Assembly (NCBI GenBank): GCA_033557465.1
Contig: CM066033.1
Span: 1,305,627,519-1,305,691,518 of the forward strand
DNA: 64,000 nucleotides
Origin: Ichthyophis bannanicus
Lineage: Eukaryota; Chordata; Amphibia; Gymnophiona; Ichthyophiidae
Direction of reading: 5' to 3'
Part shown: positions 55,481 to 64,000 of the stretch, piece after piece
How the letters are laid out: each line of letters begins with the position of its first letter
Numbering within the stretch: position 1 is the stretch's first letter
Translations under genes and position numbers: made by a program
The notes under the pieces: generated by a model
Seen by the model: only the letters and a program-made list of their open reading frames with translations
Told to the model about the DNA's origin: nothing
Database searches by the model: none

Positions 55481-56290
55481 TACTAACATAGTAAACACTG
55501 GCAGCAAAATACCACCTGCTCCTTACAGTCTGCCCAGTTACTCTGTTCATACTGCTAAAGGCATCTGAGATTTTCACTGAAGTTCTTTCCGACACCCACT
55601 TCTCTCATTTTTGACCCCAAGACTCTAACAATCTTAGTAGCCAGCAACAGTAGCATAACCATTGCCCAAGCTTCCAGCCTCTTGCATCCCCTGTAGCTTG
55701 TCGGCTATAGCAACAACTAGACTGTGTTTCTCCTAGTGCGTCTAATTACAGAACTTACAGCTTGCCAGGCAGACCCAGCTGCTAGTCAATTCTGTTATCA
55801 CAACTTGTCAAATTCTACCCAACCTGCTCCTACATATTGGAGGCCCCAAGGAAGAAAGAGGCTAATTTGTAGCTACTCTTGCATTGTTTAAGGCGAATCT
55901 CCCCTCCCCCCTCTCTTGTTCTCGGGGCCTTTCCAAAATAGTTGGCTGAGAGCACTTAATTTGAACTTAAGCTTTGTACTCTACCATATTAATCGATGAT
56001 GATGATCATTTTGTAGCTGTTCTGAAGGCAGTATATTTTATATCTTTTTAATTATATTTAATGATTTATAATGTGATTTATTTTAATTACAATGTTATGC
56101 ATTGCAAACTGCTTCAATGCATTATTATGATAAGTGGTATATAACATTTTATAAATCAATCAATTATGCCACTGTCGATATGTGTTACTAAGTCACGCCG
56201 TCTCCTCTATTCACTTTTACTAAGAATCCAGTGTGTTTATCTCATGCCCTTAAACTCCATTAATGTTTCAGCCACCACCAGGGTATGCAA
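55480..56290 (-). mobile_element. Degenerate CR1 (minus) with an L2/SINE tail inside
   Basis: At 55482-55560 'taacatagtaaacactggcagc...cagtctgcccag' is the alternative CR1 3' end in antisense. At about 56220-56285 'gtgtgtttatctcatgccc...ccaccacc' matches the antisense of the CR1 C-terminal coding region. Between them, about 56020-56166 reads 'gcaaactgcttcaatgcattattatgataag' and 'ggtatataacattttataaatcaatcaatt', a sense L2/SINE-type tail. Confidence 0.55.
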
Positions 56291-56404
56291 GATAGTTACC
56301 AGACAGCATATTTGCCTGTCATTGGTGTCAACATTTGTTTAACTTTCTTTCCATTGTATTTGTAGTCCAAATTCCCTTTAGAAAAAACAAGCTGTTGTCT
56401 AAGG

Positions 56405-56580
56405 CAATGGTTCTCCACCCAGTCCTATGGACACACCCAACTGTATGGGTTTTCAGGATATACACAATGAATATCCATGAGAGATTAGCATGCACTGCCT
56501 CCATTGTATGCAAATCTGTTTCATGCATGCTCATTGTAGACATCCTGAAAACCTGACTGGGTGGATGTGTCCTGAGAGCT
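56405..56580. mobile_element. Palindromic MITE, copy 2
   Basis: 'cccagtcctatggacacaccc' with 'ggttttcaggatatacacaatg' on the left is inverted at the right as 'cattgtagacatcctgaaaacctgactgggtg' with 'gtgtcctgaga'. Same family as 40320-40496. Confidence 0.8.
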
Positions 56581-57289
56581 GTGTGTCTTCCTAGTCTGGG
56601 GAGATGGGCTTAAAACTAAGGATATTGCCAGTACCCTGAAGGCACTTAGAACTCTGCATTATGTCATCTTTGTAAAATCCATTTTAGGCTTTCATTAGGT
56701 GAGGCAGATTTCAATTGTGAGCACCAATGGGCACGTGTGATGAGAGAGGGCCCCCCCCATTCCTCCCACTACCCAAATGCACCTGCCCCTATCCTGCTCG
56801 CATCCCCCCTCATCTGTTGCCTTACTAAGGGTTCTAGTCCCTGAATAACGGCAGAAATGCTAATAGCAAAATTCTGCATCTGGTTTGCACAGGCACCCTA
56901 CCCTCTCTTCTGATAGAGTTTCCTATTGCCATGGAAACTTATGCAAGAGGAGAGGAGGAGTGGGGCATTTTAGGGTGCGGGCAAACCCCATGCTGAATTT
57001 TATCAACATTGATTCCTTTGCTCAGAGAAATAGCAAAGCAGTGCTGTGGGAACAGACCCAGACTGAGCATGCTAGTGGAGGCGGATGCCTATGCTTAAAT
57101 CTGGACCTGAGGAGAATCAAGCTTACATACTTAAAGGAGATGATTCTATGTGTGTTTAGTTTTTTCACCTTTTTTGTGGGCCAGACTGAATAGCCCAGTC
57201 TTACTGTTGTATGCTACTGTGTGAGAGATGTTTTGCTGGTACAAAGTGGGAAAGTGAAGAAACGGCATAAGACTGATTGCACTTCACAT
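56581..57289. other. No recognised gene or repeat
   Basis: A frame of 102 codons at 56885-57193 has no recognisable motif. Not called. Confidence 0.35.
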
Positions 57290-58110
57290 ACACTAATGGC
57301 CAAAAGGCAGGGCTGGCTTGGCCAAAAGGCAAACTAAATGGTTGCCTAGGGCTGCAGACCCTGGTGGGCAGCTTGGCCCTAGACAGTCCTGATGTGCCAC
57401 CCCCACTGCACCATGCGTCATCGCTACACTGCCTGCGACATCCAGCCTCTCACTGGGGGTTGATGGGCAGCATGGCGATCACCTCTTTGAAGCTGCAGCA
57501 GTCTTTAAAGCGATGGGAAGTCAGAGGGGGCAGAAGCGGCAGGCCATAAGTGTGTGCATGCATTTTAAGGCTTGCTGCAACTTCAGAGAGGTGATCACCA
57601 TGCCACCTAGCAACTCCTGGAGCAGTTGGTGAGAGGCTGGATGTTGTGGGCGGCAAGTACACTAGGGCTGCCCCTGCCAAAAGGTGGTCATGGCAGCAGA
57701 GCAAGTTCAAGGATTTCTGCCACCCTAGGCAGGCCTGTCCGCTGCTTCCTTCCGCCCAGGTCCTGTCCTCCTGTCTTTGGCATCCATCATCTCATCTTGT
57801 GGATGGCAGTGCCATTCTTGAAAGGAGTGGCAGAGCAAGCCATCTCAATGCTGCAGTGGGCTTGAAGCACCTATATGTGCACACTCATGGCCTGCCGCTC
57901 CTTCCCCCTCCTTCCCCATCCAATGCAAGTCTTGTCAGAGGAGGCAGGAGCAGCAGGTCATGAGTGTGTGCATATGCATGGGTGCTTCATGCCTGTTGTG
58001 GTGCCAACGTGACTTGCTCTATCACTGCTTTCAAGAATGGTGAAGGGTTGCAGTACCGCCCACCTGGGTCTATGGCCCTAGGCAGTTACCTAGTGGATGG
58101 GCCAGCCCTG
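57290..58110. repeat. Unclassified interspersed repeat cluster
   Basis: Words such as 'gtgtgtgcatgcatttt', 'cctgccgctccttccccctcc', 'ggcaggagcagcaggtcatgag' and 'ccaccctaggcaggcctgtcc' recur in direct and inverted order here and at 40500-40800. The pattern suggests several head-to-head copies of one non-coding element. No family name can be given. Confidence 0.5.
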
Positions 58111-58289
58111 CATGGCAGTTTACAAAACAAAATACAAAAGAGGGTAACACAAAACAATTGAGAGAAAATAAGACAAGAAAGGGGAAATAAGTAGTAAAAT
58201 GCAGGCAGCGAACCCTGGGAAGAGAGGTAAGGGAGAGGTGAATTGATTACCACACCAAGTATGATACTCAAACCCTTAGTGGTGGTTAT

Positions 58290-58500
58290 GTTTCTGTGAA
58301 ACTAGTGTTATTATGACTCCATGTAATAAATTTTGTAAATAGGTTTCCCCTGTTATCCATGTTTTTGTGCCCTGTTACCTGTAAAACTAATACGCGTTCA
58401 ACTGTACTGAGCATTTTTGTTACATGTAAACCGTGCTGATGTTGAATAGTGCGGTATATAAGAGACTATAAATAAATAAATAAATTAATTAATTAATTAA
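58290..58500 (+). mobile_element. L2 3' end fragment (plus)
   Basis: The segment with 'catgtaaaccgtgctgatg' and 'gcggtatataagagac', ending in (AAAT)n and (AATT)n, matches the 3' end of the L2 at 6720-6927. Very 5'-truncated. Confidence 0.85.
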
Positions 58501-59560
58501 AGGCAAGCTGATGGAGCCACGTCTTCAGGCATGATCTTAGGTGGATAGGGAGGGAGTTCCAAAGGGATGGACCAAGGTAGGCGAAAGAGGAGCTCCTGGA
58601 GATAAGGGTTGGGGGGAGGAGAAGGAGGAGCTCCTGGAGATAAGGGTGGGGAGGAGGAGGAGGAGCTCCTGGAGATAATGTGGGGAGGGGGAGAAGGAGG
58701 AGCTCCTGCAGATAAGGGGGGGGGAGGGAGGATTTCCTTGAGATAAGGGCGGGTGGGCGGAGTTCCTGGTGATAAGGGTGGGGTGGGGAGGGAGGAGGAG
58801 GAGCTCCTGGAGATAAGGGCGGGTGGAGGGGAGGAAGGATTTCCCGGAGATAAGTGGGGGGGAGGAGAAGGAGGAGCTCCTGGAGATAAGTGTGGGCGGG
58901 CGGGTGGAGTTCCTGGAGATGTGGGGGGGGGGGGAGGGAGGATTTCCTAGAGATAAAAGTGGGGGGGGGGGGAGAAGGAGCTCCTGAAGATAAGGGCAGA
59001 GCTCCTGGAGGTAAGGGTTGGGGGGGGAGAAGGAAGAGTTTCTGGAGATAAGGGCGGGCAGGGGGGAGAAGGAGGTGTTCCTGGAGATGCAGGCAGGCAG
59101 GCGGGGGGGAGGGAGGGAAGAGCTCGTGGAGATAAGGGGGGGGGAGAAGGAAGAGTTCCTGGAGATAAGGGCAGGCGGGGGGGGGAGGGAGGAGCTCCTG
59201 GAGATAAGGGCGGGGGGAGGGAGGAGCTCCTGGAGATAAGCGTGGGGGGAGAAGGAAGAGTTTCTGGAGATAAGGGCGGGCGGGGGGGGGAGGGAGGGAG
59301 GAGTTCCTAGAGATAAGGGCGGGTGGGGGGAGGAGCTCCTGGAGATAAGGGCGGGCGGGGGGGAGGGAGGAGTTCCTGACGATAAGGGCAGGGCAGGGGA
59401 GGGGAGGGAGGATTAGGAGTGGCATGAGAAGAGCAAGCTCAGAGAGGCAGCAATGAAGGAGGGAGAGAATCTTGAAATGGAAATGCAAAGAAACCAGAAG
59501 CCAGTTTAACGAAAACATTAACAAAATTTGCCCCTTCCTTTCTGAACACACTACTAAACA
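58493..59560 (-). mobile_element. L2 C-terminal fragment (minus) expanded by a minisatellite
   Basis: The minus strand near 59530-59420 reads LNWLLVSLHFHFKILSLLH and near 58580-58493 LGPSLWNSLPIHLRSCLKTW, two neighbouring L2 C-terminal blocks. Between them lies the minisatellite at 58575-59410. The expansion stays open on the minus strand and yields a spurious 358-codon Pro/Leu-rich frame. It is not a gene. Confidence 0.7.
58575..59410. repeat. Purine-rich minisatellite (about 20 or more units)
   Basis: Units built on 'gaggagctcctggagataagggcggg' plus variable G/GGAG runs repeat about every 28-50 bases. Each contains GAGCTCCTGGAG-type local dyads and long G-runs on the + strand. Unit length varies mainly in the G-runs. 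Confidence 0.9.
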
Positions 59561-60212
59561 CTTATCCACTCTTTAGTCACCTCCCGTCTCGACTATTGCA
59601 ACCTCCTCGCGGATTTCTCTCCGAGTTATCTTTCTCCCCATCAGTCTGTTCAGAGCTCAGCTAGAAGGCTAATCTTCTGCCAGCCCCGATATACTTATGT
59701 AACCCCTCTTCTCAAATCATTTCATTGGCTCCCCTTCCGCTTCCATATCCAATGCAAACTTCTCCTGACTTATAAATGCATTCATTCTCTGCTCCTCACT
59801 ATCTTTCCTCACTCCTGTCTCCCTACACCCCTCCTCATAAAGTCCACTCTTCCACTGGCTTGCTTCTCTCTAGGCCCTTTTCTTCCACTGCCAATTCCAG
59901 ACTTCAGTCCTTTCACCTTGCTGCTCCTTATGCCTGGAGCAAGCTATTTGAATCTGTTCGTCAGGTTTCCTCTCTCCCCCTTTTCAAATCCATGTTAAAG
60001 GCTCACCTCTTTGAGACTGCTTTTGGATCCAGATCCCTTGTTCTCCTTGTGTTTCCTTACCTTTTCCTGTTTGTACCCTTGTTCTCATCTATTATACTGT
60101 CTGTCCTAATTAGATTGTAAGCTCTGATGAGCAGGGACTGTCTTTTATATATATCCGTACAGCGCTGCGCACGCTTTGTATTGCTATATAAATGATTAAT
60201 AGTAGTAGTAGT
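59561..60212 (+). mobile_element. L2 C-terminus and 3' end (plus)
   Basis: The region runs from 'gtctcgactattgcaacctcc' (LDYCNL) through LSSLLSPYTPPHKVHSS and AAPYAWSKLFESVRQVSSL to the 3' end 'gctctgatgagcagggactgtc' and a (TAG)n tail. Same subfamily as the copies at 20664 and 41866. Confidence 0.85.
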
Positions 60213-60724
60213 TGAAAATGAGTTTGGCTGAACAGAAGTGCATAAGGCCCATCTAGTCAGCCCCACTTACTTCCTAGTGCAATACCTAGATCACAATTGG
60301 GATGGAGGTTGCCTTGACTGTCATTCTCTATCACTTGGGGTCATCCTCTTCCCTGCTGTTCTAGGGACAGTTCCCATTTATATTGGTTCAAATATGACCA
60401 ATATTTTTTGCTTTAATCCTTCAAATAAATTTGCCTGATAGAATTTCAGTAGGTCCTTCGTGCTCATTACCAGAGTTGCTATGGAAAAGAATTTTTTGAA
60501 GTAGACTGCCATTGCACCATGACACCTCCTCTCTTCATTCTTACTCCTTGCAGGAAATAGCACTTGCACATCACCCTTGCATAGCCACACATACATACAC
60601 TCGTGTTTAAGGTTTTTCTTACCCTGACATTTGTGAGTATTTAAGGAATTATGTGATACTAATCCCATACTAAAATATTAACTTATTCAAATTTGTGAAT
60701 TGCAGAATCTATTTTCTTAAGACA
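60213..60724. other. No gene; weak repeat-like sequence
   Basis: 'cataaggcccatctagtcagcccc' near 60240 is CR1-3'-end-like. The rest is unassigned. Confidence 0.35.
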
Positions 60725-60791
60725 TAGAAACATAGGCCATGTGATCTTTTTCTGTCATATTTCTATCTAGTCTGTCCTTCCATATCAACAA

Positions 60792-61553
60792 CTACAACAG
60801 TCCCCTTTTTACCTTTAGAGATCCTCTGTGTTTGTCCCATGCTTTTTTGAATTCAGTTACTGTCCTCATCTCTACCACCTCCACTAAGAGACTATTCCAC
60901 GGATCCATCACTCTTTCCGTAAAGAAATATTTCCACATATCACTCCTGAATCTATCCCCCTTCACCCTCATCCTATGTCCCCTCGTAGCAGAACTTGCTT
61001 TCAATTGAAAGAGGCTCTCTCCCTGAACATTTATGCCATGGAGGTATTTAAACATCTCAATCATATCACCTCTATCCCGCCTTTCCTCTAAGGTGTACAT
61101 ATTAAGATCCCTACGTCTGTCCTCATATGCTTTATAATGAAGACCACTAATTGTTTTAGTAGCCACCCTCTGCACCGACTCCATCCTGTTCACATCCTTT
61201 TGAAGGTGCGGTCTCCAGAATTGCACACTATACTCCGAATGAGGTCGCACCAAAGACTTATACAGAGGCATTATCACCTCCTTTTTTCTGCTAGCCATTC
61301 CTCTCCGTATGCACCCAAGCATCCATCTAGCTTTTGCCGTCACCTTTTCTACCTGTTTAGCTACTTTAAGATCATCAGACACAACCACGACTAGGTCCCG
61401 CTCTTCTTTAGTGGACAAAAGTACTTCACCCCCTATACTATATTGCTCCCTTGGATTGCAGCAGCCCAAATGCATGACTTTACATTTTTTAACATTAAAT
61501 CCCAGCTGCCAAATTCTAGACCATACTTCAAGCTTAGCTAGATACCTCCTCAT
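60792..61553 (-). pseudogene. CR1 C-terminal RT region, open for 253 codons
   Basis: The minus-strand frame carries LGFNVKKCKVMHLGC, EERDLVVVVSDDLKVAKQVEK, SLVRPHSEYSVQFWRPHLQ, NMYTLEERRDRGDMIEMFKY and KYFFTERVMDPWNSLL. This is the conserved post-RT domain of CR1 ORF2. It is open throughout, unlike the other copies, but the ORF is split upstream by the SINE/RTE nest. Confidence 0.8.
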
Positions 61554-61664
61554 GTTATCTACACCTTCCTGGGTGTCTACTCTATTGCAGATTTTGGTAT
61601 CATCCGCAAAGAGGCAAACCTTACCCGACAGCCCTTCTGCTATATCACTAACAAAGATGTTTTA

Positions 61665-62745
61665 TTTTATTTATTTACATTCTCTTATATACCGCGCTAT
61701 TCTGCATCAGTGTGGTTTGTTGTTGTTGTTAAGTGCCGTTGAGTCGGAGTCGACTCATGGCGACCCTCTGGATAGCTATCCTAAATTGTGTTTGGTCTGC
61801 AGTCAGGTGGCTCATTGTTGACAGACCGGTACCCGTAGCTGCTGTTATTGTATCAATCCATCTCATTGCTGGCCTTCCTCTTTTGCGTTGACCTTCTATC
61901 TTGCCAAGCATAATGTCTTTCTCTAATGATTTCTCTCTTCGCATGATGTGTCCAAAGTATGAAAGTCGAAGTCTTGTCATCTGAGCTTCTAAAGAAAGCT
62001 TAGGTTTGATCTCTAGTACCGACTGGTTTGTTCTTCGGGCAGTCCATGGTATACACAGTATTCGCCGCCAGCACCATAATTCAAAGGCATCAATTTTCTT
62101 CTAGTCTATCTTTTTCACTGTCCAGCTTTCACATCCATATGATGTTATTGAAAATACCATGGCTTGAACAAGTTGAATCTTTGTATGGAAAGAGTCATCT
62201 CTGCTCTTGAGAATCTTATCTAGGTCTTTCATAGCCATTCTGCCAAGAGCAATGCGTCTGATTTCTTGACTGCTTATTGCTACTTTATTGATAGTTGATC
62301 CAAGTAGGTTAAAGTTGTTCATAATTTCAATTTCTTCTCCTTCAACGATGAACCTGTTGATTATGCCAGTTGTCATGATCTTTGTCTTCTTTACATTAAG
62401 GTGCAGGCCCATTTTGAGACTATTTTCTTTGATGGTGAGAAGCAAATGTTTCAGATCATCTTCACTTTCAGCCAGTAATGTGGTATCAGCATAGCGAAGG
62501 TGGTTTACATTGAACAAACTGAAATTACATTGAACAGGGCATTATAACTTGGAGATAACTATTTTACAGGGAACATGGGCTATGGAGGGTTAAGTGGCTT
62601 GCCCAAGACCACAAGGAGCACCTGTGGGACTAGAAACCCCAGTCCTTCCGGCCCAAGGTTGCTGTCCTCTAGTGGGATTTGAACCCCTGACCTTCCAGCC
62701 TGAAGCACCTTGACCCAACCACTAGGCCACTCCTCCTCTCCTCCA
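61665..62745 (-). mobile_element. MIR-like CORE-SINE (minus), split by an RTE LINE
   Basis: On the minus strand the tRNA-like head starts near 62745 (GGAGTGGCCTAGTGG A box, then a B box GGTTCAAATCCC near 62685). The CORE block is the complement of 'gagggttaagtggcttgcccaag' at 62585-62610. The tail resumes beyond the RTE at 61718-61665 ('aaaccacactgatgcagaatagcgcggtat' in sense), the L2-type 3' end. Confidence 0.8.
61719..62499 (-). mobile_element. 5'-truncated RTE (BovB-like) LINE (minus)
   Basis: GTGGTTT at 61712-61718 and 62500-62506 flanks it. Minus-strand frames give HLRYADTTLLAESEDDLKHLL (RT active site YADD changed to YADT), then VKKTKIMTTGII and MVFSITSYGCESWTVKK. The C-terminus has LRLSYFGHIMRREKSLEKD and KRGRPAMRWIDTI. 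It ends with 'gtcgccatgagtcggagtcgactc' and (CAA)n, the RTE-type 3' end also known from afrotherian RTE/SINE pairs. Frames are broken between the two halves. Confidence 0.85.
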
Positions 62746-63540
62746 CTGTTAAAAAGAATCGGACCAAGGCCAGATCCCTGGGGCACACCACAGGTAACAT
62801 CCTTCTCAGAGAGAGCTCCATTTACCTGTACTATTTGTCGCCTCCCACCCAACCAATTGCTAACCCAAGCAGTAACTTTATGGTCCATTCCTAGGGTGCT
62901 CAGTTTGTTTATAAGTCGCCAGTGAGGAACAGTGTCAAAGGCTTTACTGAAATCTAAATACACCACATCTAGGGCTTTCCCTCGGTCCAACTCCCTGGTC
63001 ACCCAGTCAAAGAAATCAATCAGATTTGTCTGACAAGACCTGCCTCTGGTGAATCCATGCTGCCTCAGATCCTGTAATCTGCTGGACTCCAGAAACCTCA
63101 CTATTCCGACTTCAACCAGGCATTGAAAAGGTCAGTCAGTGGAGCTGCTAGTACGTCCCCACGTTCCCTCATTCTAGGGTGTATCCCATCCGGTCCCATC
63201 GCTTTGTCTACTTTAAGTTGAGCTAGTTTCTCACGAACACAGCCTTCTGAAAATTATTCAAGATGTCCCTCGCTTCTGTTCCTGTTTGTGGGTGTTTTCT
63301 GAGGTCCTCCTCCTGGTTCTTCATCTGTGTACACAGAACAGAAATATTTGTTAAGCAATTCTGCTTTATCCTTATCAGCTTCTACATATTCCTCCCCTGA
63401 ACCCTTGAGTCTGACAATACCACTTTTGCCCTTCCTCTTCTTACTAACATATCTGAAAACCGTCTTATCCCCCCATTTTATTGCATTGGCTATTTCCTCC
63501 TCCTTTTGAATCTTTGCCTTCCTGACTAATTTGCTAGCTA

Positions 63541-63740
63541 CTGTAAGGGGTATGTTTACTAAAGTGTGTTAGTGCGATTCGCGTTAGGAGCCGCGGTAGA
63601 GACAAACGCCCAAATAAGGACATGGGCGGCACATCGTTACGCGCAATGCGCATTCCAAAAACTAATGAGCGTGACAGGGTGCGGTGGCTCGTTACCGCGC
63701 GTCAACCCCAAGAAAGCGTACAGATACAAATCACAGGAAC
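63541..63740. other. Unassigned GC-rich segment, MITE-like
   Basis: 'tttactaaagtgtgttagtgcgattcgcgttagg' and CpG-rich words (gcgcaatgcgcattcc) suggest the edge of a DNA element. No partner end is visible in the window. Confidence 0.35.
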
Positions 63741-63815
63741 AGAGCTTTAGCACAATGGTGAGCTCACTGACCGCTGTCACAGGCAGCATGGGTTCAAATC
63801 CCCTGTCTCCCCAGT
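63741..63815 (+). mobile_element. tRNA-like head of a SINE (or tRNA pseudogene)
   Basis: The A box TAGCACAATGG is at 63748-63758 and the B box GGTTCAAATCC at 63791-63801, with normal spacing for a type 2 promoter. The acceptor stem does not close convincingly, so a working tRNA is unlikely. The downstream 63816-64000 is unrelated to the CORE-SINEs above and may be the SINE body, which runs off the window. Confidence 0.6.
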
Positions 63816-64000
63816 GTGCACAATGCAGAAGGCTGGCCCAGCCATCACCCAGTACCCAATGTTGGGAATGAGGAGGCAAGGGTTTATATTTTACCACCAG
63901 TAGCGCTGCCAGCAAATACACCATCACAGTGGTGCAACCAAAGGTGCTGCAGATGGCATCCCATAATGCACCACACAGGCCACAGTACAAAGTGCACTGT

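Larger units (their letters stand above)
60725..63540 (-). mobile_element. CR1 LINE (minus), interrupted by a SINE and an RTE
   Basis: The C-terminal part and 3' end occupy 60725-61664, the RT core about 62746-63101, and the upstream linker 63102-63540. The RT core has TRGRSCQTNLIDFFDWVT, DVVYLDFSKAFDTVPHWRL and VTCGVPQGSGLGPILFN, where it is cut by the SINE at 'ttaaaaagaatc'. It resumes across the insertion with IFVSDIAEG and a FADD-equivalent near 61605 ('tcatccgcaaagag' in antisense). Confidence 0.85.

Noticed and set aside
58493..59569. 358-codon Pro/Leu-rich frame on the minus strand as a gene
   Set aside because: It is a minisatellite that happens to stay open, flanked by L2 C-terminal blocks. 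No independent coding evidence.
63741..63815. Functional tRNA gene
   Set aside because: The A and B boxes are good, but the acceptor stem does not pair and no terminator-closed tRNA is evident.
39060..64000. A second host gene such as PRDM1, which neighbours ATG5 in mammals
   Set aside because: I found no zinc-finger or SET-domain coding block in this interval.

Overview
This is vertebrate nuclear DNA: spliced, intron-rich and packed with retrotransposons. The only host gene I can identify is the last coding exon of ATG5, on the + strand at 37038-37171, followed by a 3' UTR to about 39055. If the exon belongs to a normal gene, bases 1-37037 are the last ATG5 intron (or part of it) and everything after about 39060 is intergenic. 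The mix of DIRS-type tyrosine-recombinase elements, CR1, L2, RTE and L1-type LINEs, MIR-like CORE-SINEs and Charlie-like hAT transposons suggests a tetrapod with a large genome. An amphibian such as a caecilian is my best guess, but that is inference.

Left part (1-28796). Three DIRS-type elements lie in the same direction. Element A (1-10130, left end outside the window) has Gag, RT-RNase H and recombinase regions. It is split by a 4.9-kb insertion (2066-6927) flanked by a TACAAT duplication. That insertion is an L2 LINE whose 5' end has three 143-bp promoter-like monomers and, upstream of them, a fragment of DIRS Gag. Element B (about 16250-25000) is old and is split by an L2 inside its recombinase and a CR1 inside its right end. 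Element C (26452-28796) has lost Gag C-terminus, RT and RNase H, but keeps inverted terminal repeats and the internal complementary region. A 348-bp hAT MITE sits in its right end. Between A and B lie CR1, L1 and L2 pieces and a G-rich degenerate repeat.

Middle (28797-43140). CR1 remnants, a 22-bp-arm inverted repeat next to a hammerhead-ribozyme-like motif (34587-34631), an L1-type insertion with a 20-bp target duplication, the ATG5 exon and 3' UTR, a palindromic MITE, and an L2 copy carrying a template-switch hairpin.

Right part (43140-64000). A nearly full-length CR1 on the minus strand (43345 to about 47760) with ORF1 (zinc motif, coiled coil, SGNH esterase domain) and ORF2 (endonuclease and RT). 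A minisatellite. A nearly intact Charlie-type hAT transposon (51564-54009) with perfect 8-bp target duplications and apparently a single frameshift. Further L2 and CR1 fragments, a long purine-rich minisatellite, and a three-level nest in which an RTE LINE sits inside a CORE-SINE inside a CR1.

No intact autonomous element was found: every coding region except the ATG5 exon has at least one break. Family names rest on motifs I could read, not on database searches, and boundaries not defined by target duplications are approximate.
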